Positions 52,201 through 61,062 are shown, counted from the first letter of the stretch. The stretch is DNA of 64,000 nucleotides from Nilaparvata lugens (GCF_014356525.2 NC_052516.1:27415796-27479795), one strand, 5' to 3'. Translations and numbers: made by a program. The notes: generated by a model not told the origin, from the sequence alone.

Positions 52201-55200
52201 GTGCTCTTCCTCTCCCAAATTTACATAAGGTTACACATAGTCCGAAATAGGTTTTATTTATTTATTAGCACATTGTGTACAAATACTTAACATGAGGAAA
52301 GGCACAACAGGCTCATGCCCAAAACTGTCCAAATCAGTTTTATACCATATTTCTACTTCATTCTATACTGTCCAAATCAAAATTTTGGTTATGTCACTTT
52401 CACTTTTCAAAATACAATTTACGCTCTTCAATGCTCAGATAAACGAGCAAATTTTAAATCAAATAGATACTATTAGAGTCTAAAATCAAAAATCTAGAAC
52501 AGTAACTTGATAATTATTCAAAAAGTCTAAATTTTGAATGAAACTAGAAATTTTTGAGCTAAAACCTTTATTTTTATTTTAAATATTTATTTACATACAA
52601 ATGCTCACAGAATAAATCCATGAAGAGCCTTATTGACATCAACTAGCTTGATACATAATATGTTATGAAAAATAAGAATGAAAAAATAAAATAAAATAGT
52701 AAACACAATTTTTGAACGCTAATACGATAAGAAGAGGCGAAATTAGGGCAAATGAAAAAAATAATCAACTAATGATAATAGAAAAAATGAAGAAGAAAGA
52801 AATAAAAATAATAACAAAAATAAAATAACGTTAATAGAGAATAGAGGAAAAATATGACTTTAGAAGAGAAAAAAAAGAAATGAGGGAGTTTAGTATAATT
52901 ATTTATCAATCATGAGTCAGCTATAGAGCGATATATGCTTGTTCACAGGATTTCTTAAAGGTTTGGAAACGGTCAGCAAACGGATCCATCAATGCAGTGG
53001 CTTATTCTATTGTACAAACGTAAAGTTCTGTATATGTAAGAATTGTAATGATGAGTCGTTCTGATTGAATGGCATGCGAAACAGAATATTTGGTCTTGGT
53101 CTATTAAACGGGACATGAAGTTGCAATATATTAAATAGGACAAGTTCAAGTCTTGTCACAAAATTTTAAATCCTTACTTATTTTCACAAAGTAGATTTTA
53201 CGAAAAATATGTTGATGGATAGATAAATATATTTTTTGGTCTATGAGCATTAGACTAGATACATAAGATAACGTCAAAAGATTAAAACACCCACACACAT
53301 AATCAAAGTCAATAAGTTAATTAATGATATGGTTAAGTCAGAAAGTTATTATGCCTATATGGTTTCAGTGGTTGTAGAGAATTGCAGGTATATACTGGAT
53401 TCAGGCAGCTAAAAACCCTCTTCAACATCATAAAAAGGGTTTAAGCAGAGCCACGTATGTAGAGTTTTTTTTGAATTCTCTACTGAATGGAAACCTTAGT
53501 TAGCTGGGTAATTTTCCTGCTTTTATTATATTCAGCACACCCATCATGAAGCCTTTTGTTTTTGTATTAATTTTCATCGATTGTTTATTTGTTTTTTCAA
53601 CAATTCAATGAAAATTAAATTAATTATAACAATTATGTCTTTTGTTTCTTTCTCTGAATAGTTGTGAAGGAGATATTGTGGTAGTTATCCATACTTAATA
53701 AAATACTAGATATTTTCAAATCACAGAAAATAATTTATATTCAGTATGTCATATGTATTTTCTTTGTAATGAATGAATAAATTTATTTATTTGCCAAAAA
53801 CGAAATATAAGAAAGCTTTACAAAAGATACGAATATGCTACTGCACTAAACTTAAGTGATACTGCACTAAAACAAATGACATCAACATTAATTTTGTCCG
53901 TCTGAAAAGGCTGAGGTCCAGTCATCTGATTATGGGTAGACGTTTATTTAATAAATTGTCCCTCAAATTTAGGAACATGTGAACCAAAGAATTAAAAAAA
54001 CTCTACATACGTGGCTCTGCTTAAACCCTTTTTATGATGTTGAAGAGTTTTTTCAGCTGCCTGAATCCAGCATAGACCTGCAATGCTCTACAACCGCTGA
54101 AACCATATGAATGTATAATAACTTATTGACTAAACCATATCAAATCAATTTATTTGCCATTTGAACAAAAACAACTTAGAAATTTTAATAAGGGAAGCTT
54201 ATAACCTAGATTTCAAATCAATCACAAGTAAGATCAGAAATAAAACATAAATAATAATAATAATAATACAAACAATACAAAAACTAAAAACTTGAATATA
54301 CTGTTATTAAGTTCAATGAAATATTTCTCCTTTTAATTATTTACCTAAGGCGGCTACCCAGCAAGGAAGACCTGTCCGCTGGGAGCGAGTATCATTTAAT
54401 TATTCAAATGTATGGACAAATCGTACAAAACCTAGATAAAGATTGAGAAGAAAAATAAAATTTATAGAATACTGTTTATATCAAAGAAAAAGGTCTCAAC
54501 TATCCAATCCTCCATGAGTCCCTTTCTTTCCGGCCTACCCTCAGTTAAATGTTTTAACCTACTGGGGACAAAATTTATTTATTTTGAACTATTATAATGT
54601 AATTGACTTATTTAAATATCATTTACTATTTTATTTACTTGGACTCTATTATGTGTGTGGGTGTTCTAATCTTTTGACGTCATTTTATGCATCTATAGTG
54701 AGGTCCACGTTATAATGACACTATTTGATTAATTTTGATGTTGCTATGCTTGTCTCAAATTCGACAAAGCAGGTAGTACTACCCTTTTCTTGCTCCGCAA
54801 CAATGCCAAATCTGTTTTTGGCAATGTAGAAATATAATTAATTAAGGCAGAGAACAAACAACCCTGTTCTTTTATCTTCATCCACTGCCATTATAACGTG
54901 GACCTCACTATATAAATGCACATGGATCAAGAAAGATCCATCTATATAAATCAAATACATAATTTGGATACATACAGGAACTGCTAATTACTAAAAAATA
55001 ATTAAAATTTGTATTGCAGTTCGCGACTTGCGTTCATGTTCGACCGTGAACGCGCTCTGGCACGAACTAAGCAACAGTCTGCTGTTATGGCGAACGATCG
55101 CCGAGGAAGCGCAAGAGCGACGAACGTGCTTTCGCCGACCGCTCGACAAACACCAGCTCAGCAACCTTGAAAGCAACTTCAACTTCGGACCAAGTCGGTT

Positions 55201-56383
55201 CCAAGCCCCGCCCAGCAGCCCGCGACTTTCCCAAATGAACGACTGGAAAAAGTTGCACTGTCAGCAAAACTTCGTGCTGTATAATTGGGAACGTGGTAAG
55301 ATGGCCGCTCATTTCATCACTTTGCCGGCGCTTCGCCACGATCCCCACTCACTCATCAACCACTCCACTCTCCGCGTCACCTTCCCCTCCAAACTGCCTC
55401 AGGACCGTCTCTACATGCCCGTCCAAAACCGCCAGGTCTCCGTCAGTCCTCTCTACATCCTACGACTGGACGGAAAACCTAAAATCGCCTGCCAACTAAG
55501 TGTAAACCTGGTGAACATCGCGTGTGTCTACAGGGATTGTTTGGTGTTTGTGCACAATCGCAAAGTGGAGACCGCGGAGTTGGGGAAAACTAACAAAATT
55601 AGAACAATCGGAGAGTTGTTCACTGAGTACGATTACAACAACAACGCGGAGGTGGAGAAAGGAGGTAACTACAGTCTCACTATGGACAACGATGTGATTG
55701 TGGCCGGCTTTCGCTACATCTGCATCAAAGTGTGGAGTCGGTCCACACACGAGCTCAAGAGAACGTTCGAAATACATTTGAAAGGCCAGTACTTCAGCTT
55801 CTGCCACTATTACGACAGTACGTTGTACTGGAGCACATGGGGCTCGGGTCTGCCTAGTGAGGAGCTGAGGATCTGGGACATGCGCGAGGATAAGGTGAAG
55901 AAGATTCCGATGACAAAAGAGGTGAAGAAGGTGTGCAGCAACGAGAAATACTTTCTGTTTGTGACGAAGCTGAATGTGAACAGAAACATGATTGAGGTGA
56001 GAGAGAGGGACAACTACAGTCTGACATTTATGTCGGTAGAACAAGACACCAGCGAGAACTGGGGAATAGATGTGCCGGTTGTCTGCCTCTGCGGCGAGCA
56101 TGTCGTCTTCCTCGAATCAATCAGAGTCAAAGTGATGTCGTTACATTTGAAGACAGTGTTCGAGGTGTTCACGGCGCCGTCAGTCATTGAAATTGAACAA
56201 ATCATCGGCACTCTGATTATGGTTCGTTCGAGGAGTTGTGTTGAGGTGTGGGATTGGAAGTTGGGTGTTCGTAGGTTCACACCCATGCTCGAATGTTCCA
56301 CCGATCATCGAGTATATTGTGATGATACCAGAGTGGTGGTAGTAGATCCTAAGAGTGAAGTCAAGGTCATGGGATTCTGGTAA
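29998..56383 (+). CDS. F-box protein with a beta-propeller-like C-terminal part, four exons
   Basis: Exons 29998-30050, 35968-35997, 51957-52042 and 55020-56383 sum to 1533 nt: 510 residues plus stop. Residues 1-35 are basic (MPWPLKWWKQKSRRRKER, then LFKENEELKR). An F-box follows at about 42-85: LPVEITEAIFKHLTVRDLRS, then CSTVNALWHEL with the hallmark LLLW. The remaining roughly 400 residues are rich in short strands with WD-like pieces (VWSRSTHEL, RIWDMREDKV, VWDWKLGVRR), suggesting a degenerate beta-propeller for substrate binding. Family knowledge: F-box proteins bind SKP1 and bring substrates to SCF ubiquitin ligases. I cannot name an orthologue. Exons 3 and 4 are firm; exons 1 and 2 rest on phase, splice sites and an upstream in-frame stop. 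Introns are about 5.9, 16 and 3 kb. The gene overlaps the gustatory receptor antisense. Confidence 0.8.
30600..31240. repeat. GC-rich duplicated segment, possible non-LTR retrotransposon 3' end
   Basis: TTCCACTCCTGGCCTT, GGGGCGGCCAA, CTCTAGGGCGCCCGG and CCCACATTTGTGCCTGG occur twice in order (from about 30626 and 30900). The second copy runs into GTCGCCTCCCACGACAAGCA, wording like the tail of some insect LINEs. The LINE link is inference. In F-box intron 1. Confidence 0.55.
31640..33240. repeat. minisatellite with ACACCAGTGGTGTCCGTGTG units, split by an element
   Basis: Units of about 40-48 bp (GGACACCAGTGGTGTCCGTG, then TAATACACGACTCCACACTA) at 31660-31820 and again 32925-33240, separated by the 1.1-kb element 31821-32920. 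A related unit lies at 46765-46800. Confidence 0.8.
31821..32920. mobile_element. 1.1-kb member of the TATAGTGAGG family (copy C)
   Basis: TATAGTGAGGTCCACGTTAT at 31821 and its complement ending at 32920. The middle holds extra sequence, so this is either a longer parent copy or one carrying insertions. It splits the minisatellite 31640-33240 and lies in F-box intron 1. Confidence 0.75.
33417..33592. repeat. hairpin element at the start of a receptor intron
   Basis: GGTCGAGAAGAGACTCGACT and complement, with CTCGACTAGAGTCGAG repeats in the arms. About 50 bases beyond receptor exon 5. Confidence 0.8.
33641..33865 (-). CDS. gustatory receptor exon 5
   Basis: Acceptor ttcacag and donor GTGATT; exactly 75 codons. 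Encodes ETFHIFLERYSL and LIWNFIDLFIMLISAALA, the WNFxDLFIM block conserved among sugar receptors, ending RKIRGR. A 175-bp hairpin element sits about 50 bases into the following intron. Confidence 0.93.
34128..34245. repeat. short direct duplication in a receptor intron
   Basis: AATAAGTTAATACTTGAGCC / AATAAGTTGATACTTGAGCC at about 34111 and 34206, both followed by (A/G)CCAACTGAC. Nothing else recognised in 33870-34820. Confidence 0.6.
34824..34921 (-). CDS. gustatory receptor exon 4, ending at a probable GC donor
   Basis: Acceptor attccag. Encodes (I)EHMFHDVLTTRAAVKAS, the VEH segment of sugar receptors. The only well-formed end that keeps phase with exon 5 is TAT|GCAAGT, a GC donor; nearby GT sites (GTTTCT, GTACTT) break the frame. 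Confidence 0.75.
35968..35997 (+). CDS. proposed 30-nt microexon of the F-box gene
   Basis: Acceptor ttttacag before 35968 and donor GTAAGT after 35997. In the phase set by exon 1 it reads LFKENEELK between two split Arg codons (AG|A and CG|A). It fits neighbours on both sides and lies in receptor intron 3. Confidence 0.6.
36471..36674 (-). CDS. gustatory receptor exon 3
   Basis: Acceptor tttctag and donor GTAAGT on the minus strand. Encodes GFKKATSGTIFYGNACIGVY, then FLKLARSWPDLIREWHNIE, one of the most recognisable sugar-receptor segments, and ends TLMSLGF. Confidence 0.92.
37141..37359. mobile_element. 219-bp TA-flanked inverted-repeat element, copy D
   Basis: Same ends as the 16815 copy (one mismatch in the right end, CTTACTATA) and the same internal ATTCGACAAAGC and TAATTAATTA blocks. 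Located in receptor intron 2 and F-box intron 2. Confidence 0.88.
37579..37966. mobile_element. TATAGTGAGG-family element (copy E) interrupted by another element
   Basis: Left end TATAGTGAGGTCCACGTTA; right end AACGTAGACCTCACTGTATA. A second element (37598-37766) interrupts the left terminal repeat. Confidence 0.85.
37598..37766. mobile_element. 169-bp hairpin element nested in copy E, TTA duplication
   Basis: Inverted ends AGGTGCG...CGCACCT with long arms (GAACATGAGCAATTCACTTT and complement). TTA occurs at 37595-37597 and 37767-37769; removing the element and one TTA restores the intact CCACGTTATAATGG terminus of the host element. PIF/Harbinger-type by its TTA target. Confidence 0.9.
39117..39355 (-). 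CDS. gustatory receptor exon 2
   Basis: Acceptor tttcag and donor GTTGGT on the minus strand. Encodes KRKRFGIHQNIRFILGTASY and the following MGAFPV, equivalent to the FHxAIGPVL...MPV start of sugar receptors, then two hydrophobic stretches. Confidence 0.88.
39440..40085. repeat. three degenerate ~130-bp units within a dispersed repeat
   Basis: CAAAGATACGCCCAAAATCT-type blocks at about 39586, 39730 and 39867, each followed by GCGTTTTCTCAG and AGAAAATGTTCAAATTT. The right end GGCGAGCGAAGCGAACCTTA resembles the head at 100-140. Immediately precedes the SINE-like sequence. Confidence 0.7.
40086..40198 (+). repeat. tRNA-derived SINE-like sequence, interrupted
   Basis: Box A TGGTCTAGTGG at 40090-40100 and box B GGTTCAAACCC at 40176-40186 resemble a tRNA polymerase III promoter. 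A 38-bp palindrome sits between them; without it the box spacing is near 33 bases, as in tRNAs. It does not fold into a full tRNA, so a SINE head is preferred. Confidence 0.65.
40106..40143. mobile_element. 38-bp perfect palindrome made of two element termini
   Basis: CATAGCCACCTCTAATAC, two bases, then its exact complement. The arms equal the 18-bp termini of the 744-bp element at 16756. ATAG occurs on both sides (40101-40104; 40144-40147). It looks like an ends-only derivative inserted in the SINE. Confidence 0.75.
40420..41250. repeat. dispersed repeat with (GT)n, ends CTTTCCTTGCC
   Basis: Starts ACTTTCCTTGCCCTATTACC and contains a GT run (40557-40588), TTTCTCGAAAACGGCTCCAA-like text and GAGCTCCGCCCCATCTAT; it ends near GGCAAGGAAAGTTGTG. 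A second copy begins at 62403 and runs off the window. Confidence 0.85.
41409..42240. mobile_element. second PIF/Harbinger deletion derivative, TTA target duplication
   Basis: Inverted repeats of about 36 bp start GGCCGGTTACAGAGCTCGAC at each end, flanked by TTA (41406-41408; 42241-42243). It carries one transposase exon remnant on the minus strand and an extra copy of its own right terminus 72 bp inside (42119-42159 versus 42191-42231). It lies between proposed receptor exons 1 and 2. Confidence 0.88.
41901..42087 (-). pseudogene. Harbinger nuclease N-terminal exon remnant (second element)
   Basis: Reads RKRKIKRRRYQVRPMVAQRA and DTFFNYLRMSIRNFGELF; the RRRYxVRP and FxNYxRMSxxxFxEL pattern parallels the exon at 27007-27311 but is diverged. 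A GTGAGT donor falls at the NFG codons. Nothing of the DDE core is present. Confidence 0.7.
42255..42420. repeat. short repeats of GATTATAATCATCTGGAATA, both orientations
   Basis: ATTATAATCATCTGGAATA and its complement alternate five to six times with AAATTTATTCCAG. It could fold into several alternative hairpins. From 42421 to 44740 I see only AT-rich sequence and the proposed receptor exon 1. Confidence 0.75.
43174..43220 (-). CDS. proposed first coding exon of the gustatory receptor
   Basis: Encodes MSSIKASIMGDSKQF plus two bases (AG) before a GTGAGA donor. Those bases complete an Arg codon with the first base of the exon ending at 39355, giving QFRKRKRFGIHQ. An in-frame TAA lies upstream of the ATG, and a second in-frame Met sits at codon 9. 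The match rests on phase and on the short basic N-terminus; no conserved motif falls in it. Confidence 0.5.
44745..45160. repeat. ~225-bp tandem duplication
   Basis: CAGCAGTCAACATTATATCA occurs at about 44791 and 45016, with TCAGCTCGCAGATTATCC, GGACTATATGA and ATTAATAACACAACATTGAA in the same order in both units. Confidence 0.85.
45640..46290. repeat. compound inverted and direct repeat
   Basis: GAATGGAAGAGTTACAGGTA to AAAATAGAATTATTGTACCC appears twice directly (about 45660 and 45903) and once inverted near 46250. The inner arms GTGTTCACACCATCTTCAGG pair across 46020-46200. Confidence 0.75.
46366..46512. repeat. ~145-bp palindromic element
   Basis: AAAAATCTCAGTACCCTTTC and complement, through GAATTATTTTATCA, around a short ATAATAATAAT loop. 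Confidence 0.85.
47669..48410. repeat. long polypyrimidine tract (CTT/CCT rich)
   Basis: About 650 bases almost purely C and T on the plus strand, such as CTTCTTCTTCCTCTTCCTCT and a run of ten C near 48385, interrupted at 47945-48035 by a dispersed repeat. Frames through it are low complexity, not genes. Confidence 0.9.
48965..49560. repeat. ~595-bp element with ~230-bp inverted arms
   Basis: GAACTTTTAAAACGCC ... AACATTAGTGGG pairs with CCCACTAATGTTTTAAGGCG. The arms continue through AAGTTCAAGACTTGCCATTT and AGATGGCTTCCTCCTGAACG. The loop is about 100 bp. From 49561 to 51950 nothing further is recognised. Confidence 0.85.
51957..52042 (+). CDS. F-box gene exon 3 (first half of the F-box)
   Basis: Acceptor ttttgtag and donor GTATTC. 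Encodes RPQAARDNVDFTTILPVEIT and EAIFKHLT; the last split codon (G|TT, Val) joins exon 4 within the F-box. Confidence 0.9.
52250..52345. repeat. dispersed repeat, ACAACAGGCTCA family
   Basis: TTTATTTATTTATTAGCACA, then GGCACAACAGGCTCATGCCC. Third copy of the family at 15660 and 25600. The rest of F-box intron 3 up to 53200 is AT-rich without recognised content. Confidence 0.55.
53240..54690. repeat. interrupted long inverted repeat in F-box intron 3
   Basis: AAACCCTCTTCAACATCATA and GTTTAAGCAGAGCCACGTAT (53410-53470) pair with the complement at 54005-54115. The outer arm AACGTCAAAAGATTAAAACA and CCCACACACATAAT (53270-53300) pairs with 54645-54685, giving nested arms. Confidence 0.75.
54694..54912. 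mobile_element. 219-bp TA-flanked inverted-repeat element, copy F
   Basis: Ends TATAGTGAGGTCCACGTTAT and its complement; 219 bp. It closes 107 bases before F-box exon 4, so it occupies the 3' end of that intron. Confidence 0.88.
55020..56383 (+). CDS. F-box gene exon 4 (rest of F-box and C-terminal domain)
   Basis: Acceptor tattgcag before 55020. Open for 453 codons to TAA at 56381-56383. Starts VRDLRSCSTVNALWHEL (second half of the F-box) and ends VVVVDPKSEVKVMGFW. GC-richer than surrounding DNA. A 219-bp inverted-repeat element ends 107 bases before it. Confidence 0.95.
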
Positions 56384-56481
56384 AACCAACCATTTACTAC
56401 AAGGTATATCATATATAATGATACGAGAAGTACACCCCACAGGATCAAGACATTAGATTCTGATGAAATGCTAGTTTTAAG

Positions 56482-56556
56482 ATGTATTGTGACGACACGA
56501 GAATGTTGATAGTAGACCCTATCAAAGAGATCAAACTTGTAAAATTGGTGTGTTAA
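56482..56556 (+). pseudogene. duplicate of the last codons of the F-box gene
   Basis: Reads MYCDDTRMLIVDP and KEIKL before a TAA, paralleling the true C-terminus (VYCDDTRVVVVDP, SEVKV; 56312-56383), 170 bases downstream. Differences in the YCDDTR part fall in third codon positions. It may be the remnant of a tandem duplication or an alternative last exon (preceded by gttttaag). A more degenerate third copy may start near 56402. Confidence 0.6.
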
Positions 56557-58669
56557 GTTGAGCTTCACAACGCTACAGCTTCAATTTAGTCGCAACACCA
56601 CGAGAAACTCTCTGGATTGCGGGTTATCCACGGACATTCTCGTGGTGTGCCAACTATAGAAGTGGTTTTGATAAAAATTAGAGCTAGAAATTTTAAATAT
56701 TCTAATTTAGGTTTTGGAGCTTTTGATGGTTATAAAGTCAACCATCTCAGATTTTATAAATTTTATTATTATATTATAAATTTGATTAAATGACCAGATT
56801 GTGGTGATTTTTGAGGTTTATTATAAATCATCAGACAAAAAAAACTATTCTCTAGAAATAATAACAATACTGTGAATTTGCTGGTTTCGAATCACTGTCT
56901 GTATGTTATAAATTTATTTAAAAATACTTTGTATGCCATTTAAATGATCAATTTCAATTAACATTACTATGTAAAATTGTGTTTAATTGGAAGTAGATTA
57001 GATAAAATTAAAAATTGAGCTTTAAAGTAGTAGTTGGGAGAATATTATTCTTGATCAATGTTTTTCTACTCTTTCATATTTCAATTTATCAATGGGCTTA
57101 TTTATGGAAATTATCGTTGGTCATTATCATACTGAATACATGACATTGAAGTTTTTCTGTCTCATGCAGCATGTTGGAACGAAAGCTATTAAATAGGCCT
57201 AGATATCATTGGATAATATAAACAATTTTTTCTTTGTGAACAGATTCTCAATCTCAAAATTTCAAAAGTAAACCTCATTCCATTTGCCGACATTTTTTCT
57301 AATTTTGCTTCGTTATTAGTATTTGTATAAAATTTGTATAAAATGTCAATCATTCATTTCATTGAATTGAAATTATCCTCTGTTTTGCCTTTTGAGACAA
57401 ACAATACTAACTGAAAATTTTATTCCACAAAGCAAATTGACAAAATCTCATTTTCAACAAGTTTTTCATTTTTACATTTTTCCTCTCATGTACAGCAATT
57501 CCGTTTGGTCTATAAGAATTTTTAGGTAGTGTGATGTATGTGGAATTATATCTATTGAAATATTATTTATTACAATCATACCATTTTTATAATATATCAT
57601 GTGATTTGACTAACGATAATGTTCGTTCTATTATATGTTGTCCTATCTGAATTCAGAGCTTTAAATCTTTTGGAATTTGTTCAATTCTCGTCAATTATAT
57701 TAACGCAACATCTTCAAGCTTGAACGCTATTTTATGCTTGCAATGCATATTTTACCTATTTGTTAGTTAGTGTTTTTAAAAATATAAGTTTATTAAACTT
57801 CAACATGAATTACTTGACAGATTTATTCAAAATACTGTACTATTCACTAATATTGTGCTCTAACTTGAGATGAACCGTTAAAATACTATAATCTCAAATC
57901 AATTTCTTAGTTAAAACATATCTTTTATTTTTCATGGTAATTTACCATTTATACTTTGACTAGAGATACAAATCAAATTTATTTTATCAAGTTAAAAACA
58001 ATACAATGTATGAATTGTAAATAAGAGATAAGTAAAAAATATACAATAAGATTCCAATCAACACATAGATTCTTGAATTGAAGATAAAACATTTGACTAT
58101 GCCAGCAAACCTAGGTTTGTTCGCTGGATCGTATGCCAGCTGTGGAATTTCTCTGTAACGTGAAATAATTACGTGGAACTGACAATATCGCTTTTATTTC
58201 AACTTAATTTACAATTTTATCACACTTCACCAATACACTGTTATCAACACATTAGCCTCTCATCTGTGATAATAGTGATTTTATAATAAATTTAAGGAGT
58301 AAATATATAATAATTATTATATTAATGCATATTTTTTATAAATAATATACAGTAAATTTCAAATATACAGTAATAAGAATGAATAAATGATCTTATTTGA
58401 TAATGTGTTGAATGTTTATTACTCTTAACAAGATAACCAAAGAGGAGGATTTTGTTGAAACTTGTAACAGTGTATTGGAGAATAGTGGATCACAATAATA
58501 ATTATTAATGATTTATAGTTAATATTATGGTGGTATATCATTTATGTTGGGACTACTGTTTGTTAACCATTTAATTTCAAAAATTTATATATTTCTTTAA
58601 AGGAAAATTACTTTGTTTTAACAATGTATCAAATAAACATTAATTTGACTAATATCAAATAAATAATTA
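56557..58669. other. AT-rich 3' flank of the F-box gene
   Basis: No gene or clear repeat recognised apart from a small hairpin at about 56590-56655 (CACCACGAGAA ... TTCTCGTGGTG). It probably holds the 3' untranslated region and poly(A) site. Confidence 0.5.
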
Positions 58670-58895
58670 TTAACCCAGCAGGAACCACGTGAGTTCCCTG
58701 GACCCAACCACCCACGTTGGGTGGAATCCAACCCAGCATGATATTTCATGATTTTCAAGTTGAATCCTAAGAGTATTTGGTAGGAAAGAAATAAAACGTA
58801 TTTCTGTCAATTGTTGTTTTATTACAAGATAAAAATCATGAAAAAAGGTACATAGTTTCAATCTGAATCATCATTATTCAGGCAGCCATTACAAA

Positions 58896-60338
58896 TTACT
58901 TTTTTATGCTCACCACATAAGCATTCACTCCTGCAAAATCCAGAACTCCATAAAAATATCGCATAGGCCAACGGCTTGTTTTGCGTTTAGTAGTTTTTTC
59001 ATGGCATAGACGATCAAATACATCAACTCCCCCCTTTGTCATGTTGTAGAATTCTATTATCTCTGGCTTTTTTGTTACTTCATTCACGAAGCCATCACCA
59101 TGCATTGATGAAAGAAGTATTACGTTCTTATTTTTCTTTGGAGTGAAGGAAACCATCATCTTTTCAGGGTCGTATAGGAATCGAGATGACATTACTGGAG
59201 CACCCTTTGTTTCCAAAAACTCTGGTGGAATCTCTCTTTTATTCTTTCGCATCGTTCCTACTAGTGTGAGTTTCTTGCTTGTTAGTTTGTCTGCCAACTC
59301 ACAGGACGTGAACCAGTTATCTGTGGTGACGTTCCTATTACTATTCTTCAGAGAATCTACTAGATTCAGGACATAACTTGTGGGTTTCGACACATTTTCA
59401 ATCTCTCTCCTCTCTTTACCAAGATATGGTATACCTCCTAAGAAGTAATACGTTTTTGCATCGCATAGGGAAACTATTTTTAGACCGTACTTGTCCGGTT
59501 TATTCTTCATGTACATCCGGAATATGCATCGTCCCCTGAAACTGAGTAGAGTCTCATCAACTGTTACATATTCTGATGGAGTGTAGTAAGCTCTACAATT
59601 TTTCAAGAATAATTCCCAAAACTCTCTGAAAGCAGCAAATCTATCATTAGCTTTTCTCTCAGCACGACTGTTTTTATCATCAAAGCGAAGAGTTAGAAGA
59701 AGAAACTGAAAACGATTTTTTGACATCCCATAGCGAAAAATTGGTGGTCCATGAATTGGTGAAAACAGGTCTTGTAGGTTCAGTCCAGAATTTTTCAACT
59801 CTCCAGCCATAAACAAAAGTCCTATCAGAGCCTTTATTTCTGGAACATTGGTAGGGTGTGTGTACCTTTCTTTGGCCAACCATTCATGTTTGGAGCATTT
59901 TCTCTCTATTTCTTCGTTTGTATAACGTTCCAAAATGTTCATCATTTCTTCAGTGACAAACAAAGAAAATAGATCAATCTCTTTCTTCAGATCTTTAGCT
60001 ATTCCTTTGGCACCAGGAAAGTGTGTTATTATATTCCTTGCTGGAGTCCGTCCAAATGGTGATTGTAGAGTCTTATTGGTCCATATAGTCTCGCCATCCT
60101 TCCCAATCAAAAATTCTCTATTCTCTGGATCTATCTCCATCTGAGTATCATGTCTTGGTCCTTCAGCATCAAACTCATCGTCCACATCATCATCATTCAT
60201 CAATAATCCATCCTCATCTTCTGAACACGATTCTTCAAACTCATCATCTTCTTGCTGCTGCCTTTCTAGTTCTGCTGTGATCTCTTCAGGCGTACGAAAA
60301 AGTGGAATGGAGCTCATCTTGCTCACCTGAACAAACAA
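58896..60338 (-). CDS. piggyBac transposase lacking the C-terminal cysteine-rich domain
   Basis: A 480-codon open frame. An acidic N-terminal segment (residues 31-60) is followed by the DDE_Tnp_1_7 domain: ERYTNEEI, a GLLFMAGELKNSG block, VTVDETLLSFRGRC, DNWFTS, and MTKGGVDVFDRLCHEKTT. Catalytic Asp are at 261, 340 and 439, close to the 268/346/447 of the reference piggyBac protein. The usual cysteine-rich C-terminal domain (about 100 residues) is missing: the frame stops at VNAYVVSIKK, right where GTGGTGAGC could be a splice donor, and AATAAA (complement of 58818-58823) follows. Translation may start at the second Met (60317), since an acceptor-like tttgttcag lies between the two. Role: cut-and-paste excision and insertion at TTAA in the nucleus. 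Whether it is active without the tail is doubtful. Confidence 0.92.
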   Translation of the reverse strand: MFVQVSKMSSIPLFRTPEEITAELERQQQEDDEFEESCSEDEDGLLMNDDDVDDEFDAEGPRHDTQMEIDPENREFLIGKDGETIWTNKTLQSPFGRTPARNIITHFPGAKGIAKDLKKEIDLFSLFVTEEMMNILERYTNEEIERKCSKHEWLAKERYTHPTNVPEIKALIGLLFMAGELKNSGLNLQDLFSPIHGPPIFRYGMSKNRFQFLLLTLRFDDKNSRAERKANDRFAAFREFWELFLKNCRAYYTPSEYVTVDETLLSFRGRCIFRMYMKNKPDKYGLKIVSLCDAKTYYFLGGIPYLGKERREIENVSKPTSYVLNLVDSLKNSNRNVTTDNWFTSCELADKLTSKKLTLVGTMRKNKREIPPEFLETKGAPVMSSRFLYDPEKMMVSFTPKKNKNVILLSSMHGDGFVNEVTKKPEIIEFYNMTKGGVDVFDRLCHEKTTKRKTSRWPMRYFYGVLDFAGVNAYVVSIKK

Positions 60339-60663
60339 ACAAAAGTCCTTCTATGTAAGTACTTGCCTTGAAATCAAGCAGAAAAAAGTTGTGCAGATAG
60401 GCAAAGAAGAATATGTGAAAGTATGCAATCCAAACAACAATGCACAGAATTAGTTACAAGAGAGGAAAAATTACTCATTCATTTGCCAAATTGAACTGGA
60501 AGTGATTACTGACCAGTTTGAGAGGTATTACATCACCTTGACTGTTTATTTTTGCAAATGAACCTGTTGAAATACTGCATTTCATTGCCTATTTTACCAT
60601 ATTTTGAGAATAAAATTGAAAAGAACTCTCAAACGTACTATAAAGTTTAGAACGTACAAAAAA

Positions 60664-61062
60664 CAATGGGTGGATCTCCTCCCATGGACATGGAAAACCC
60701 ACAATAAGTGGAAACCAACATTTTTGAAAGTGAATCTTGCTGTATACAATCAACATCGACTGTAGATTGTAAATAAAACTAGAAAAATACTCACACTCAC
60801 TTCGTTCTGAAATTGAGAACATACACAACAACGTTGGGTGGTTTGTCACCCAGGAAGATAAACAATGAGATAAACAATGGATCTCCACCCATGGAGATGA
60901 AAAACCCACAATAAAGTGAAAACCAACGTTTTTCTTGCTGTATACATTCAACATTGACTGTAGATTGTAAATAAAACTAGAAAAATACTCACACTTACTT
61001 TGTTCTGAAGTTGAGAACATACACGACAACGTTGGGTGGTTTGTCACCCAGGAAGATAAAAA
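60664..61062 (-). repeat. two-copy ~198-bp tandem repeat in the piggyBac subterminal region
   Basis: The segment with TGGATCTCC(T/A)CCCATGGA, AAAACCCACAATAA, ATACTCACAC and GTTGGGTGGTTTGTCACCCA occurs twice (GTTGGG at 60833 and 61031). The short inverted motif TGGGTGG...CCACCCA also appears near both termini, as expected of transposase-binding subterminal repeats. Confidence 0.8.

Noticed and set aside
55496..56101. 201-codon minus-strand frame opposite F-box exon 4
   Set aside because: Antisense shadow of a GC-rich coding exon, without splice signals or recognisable domain.
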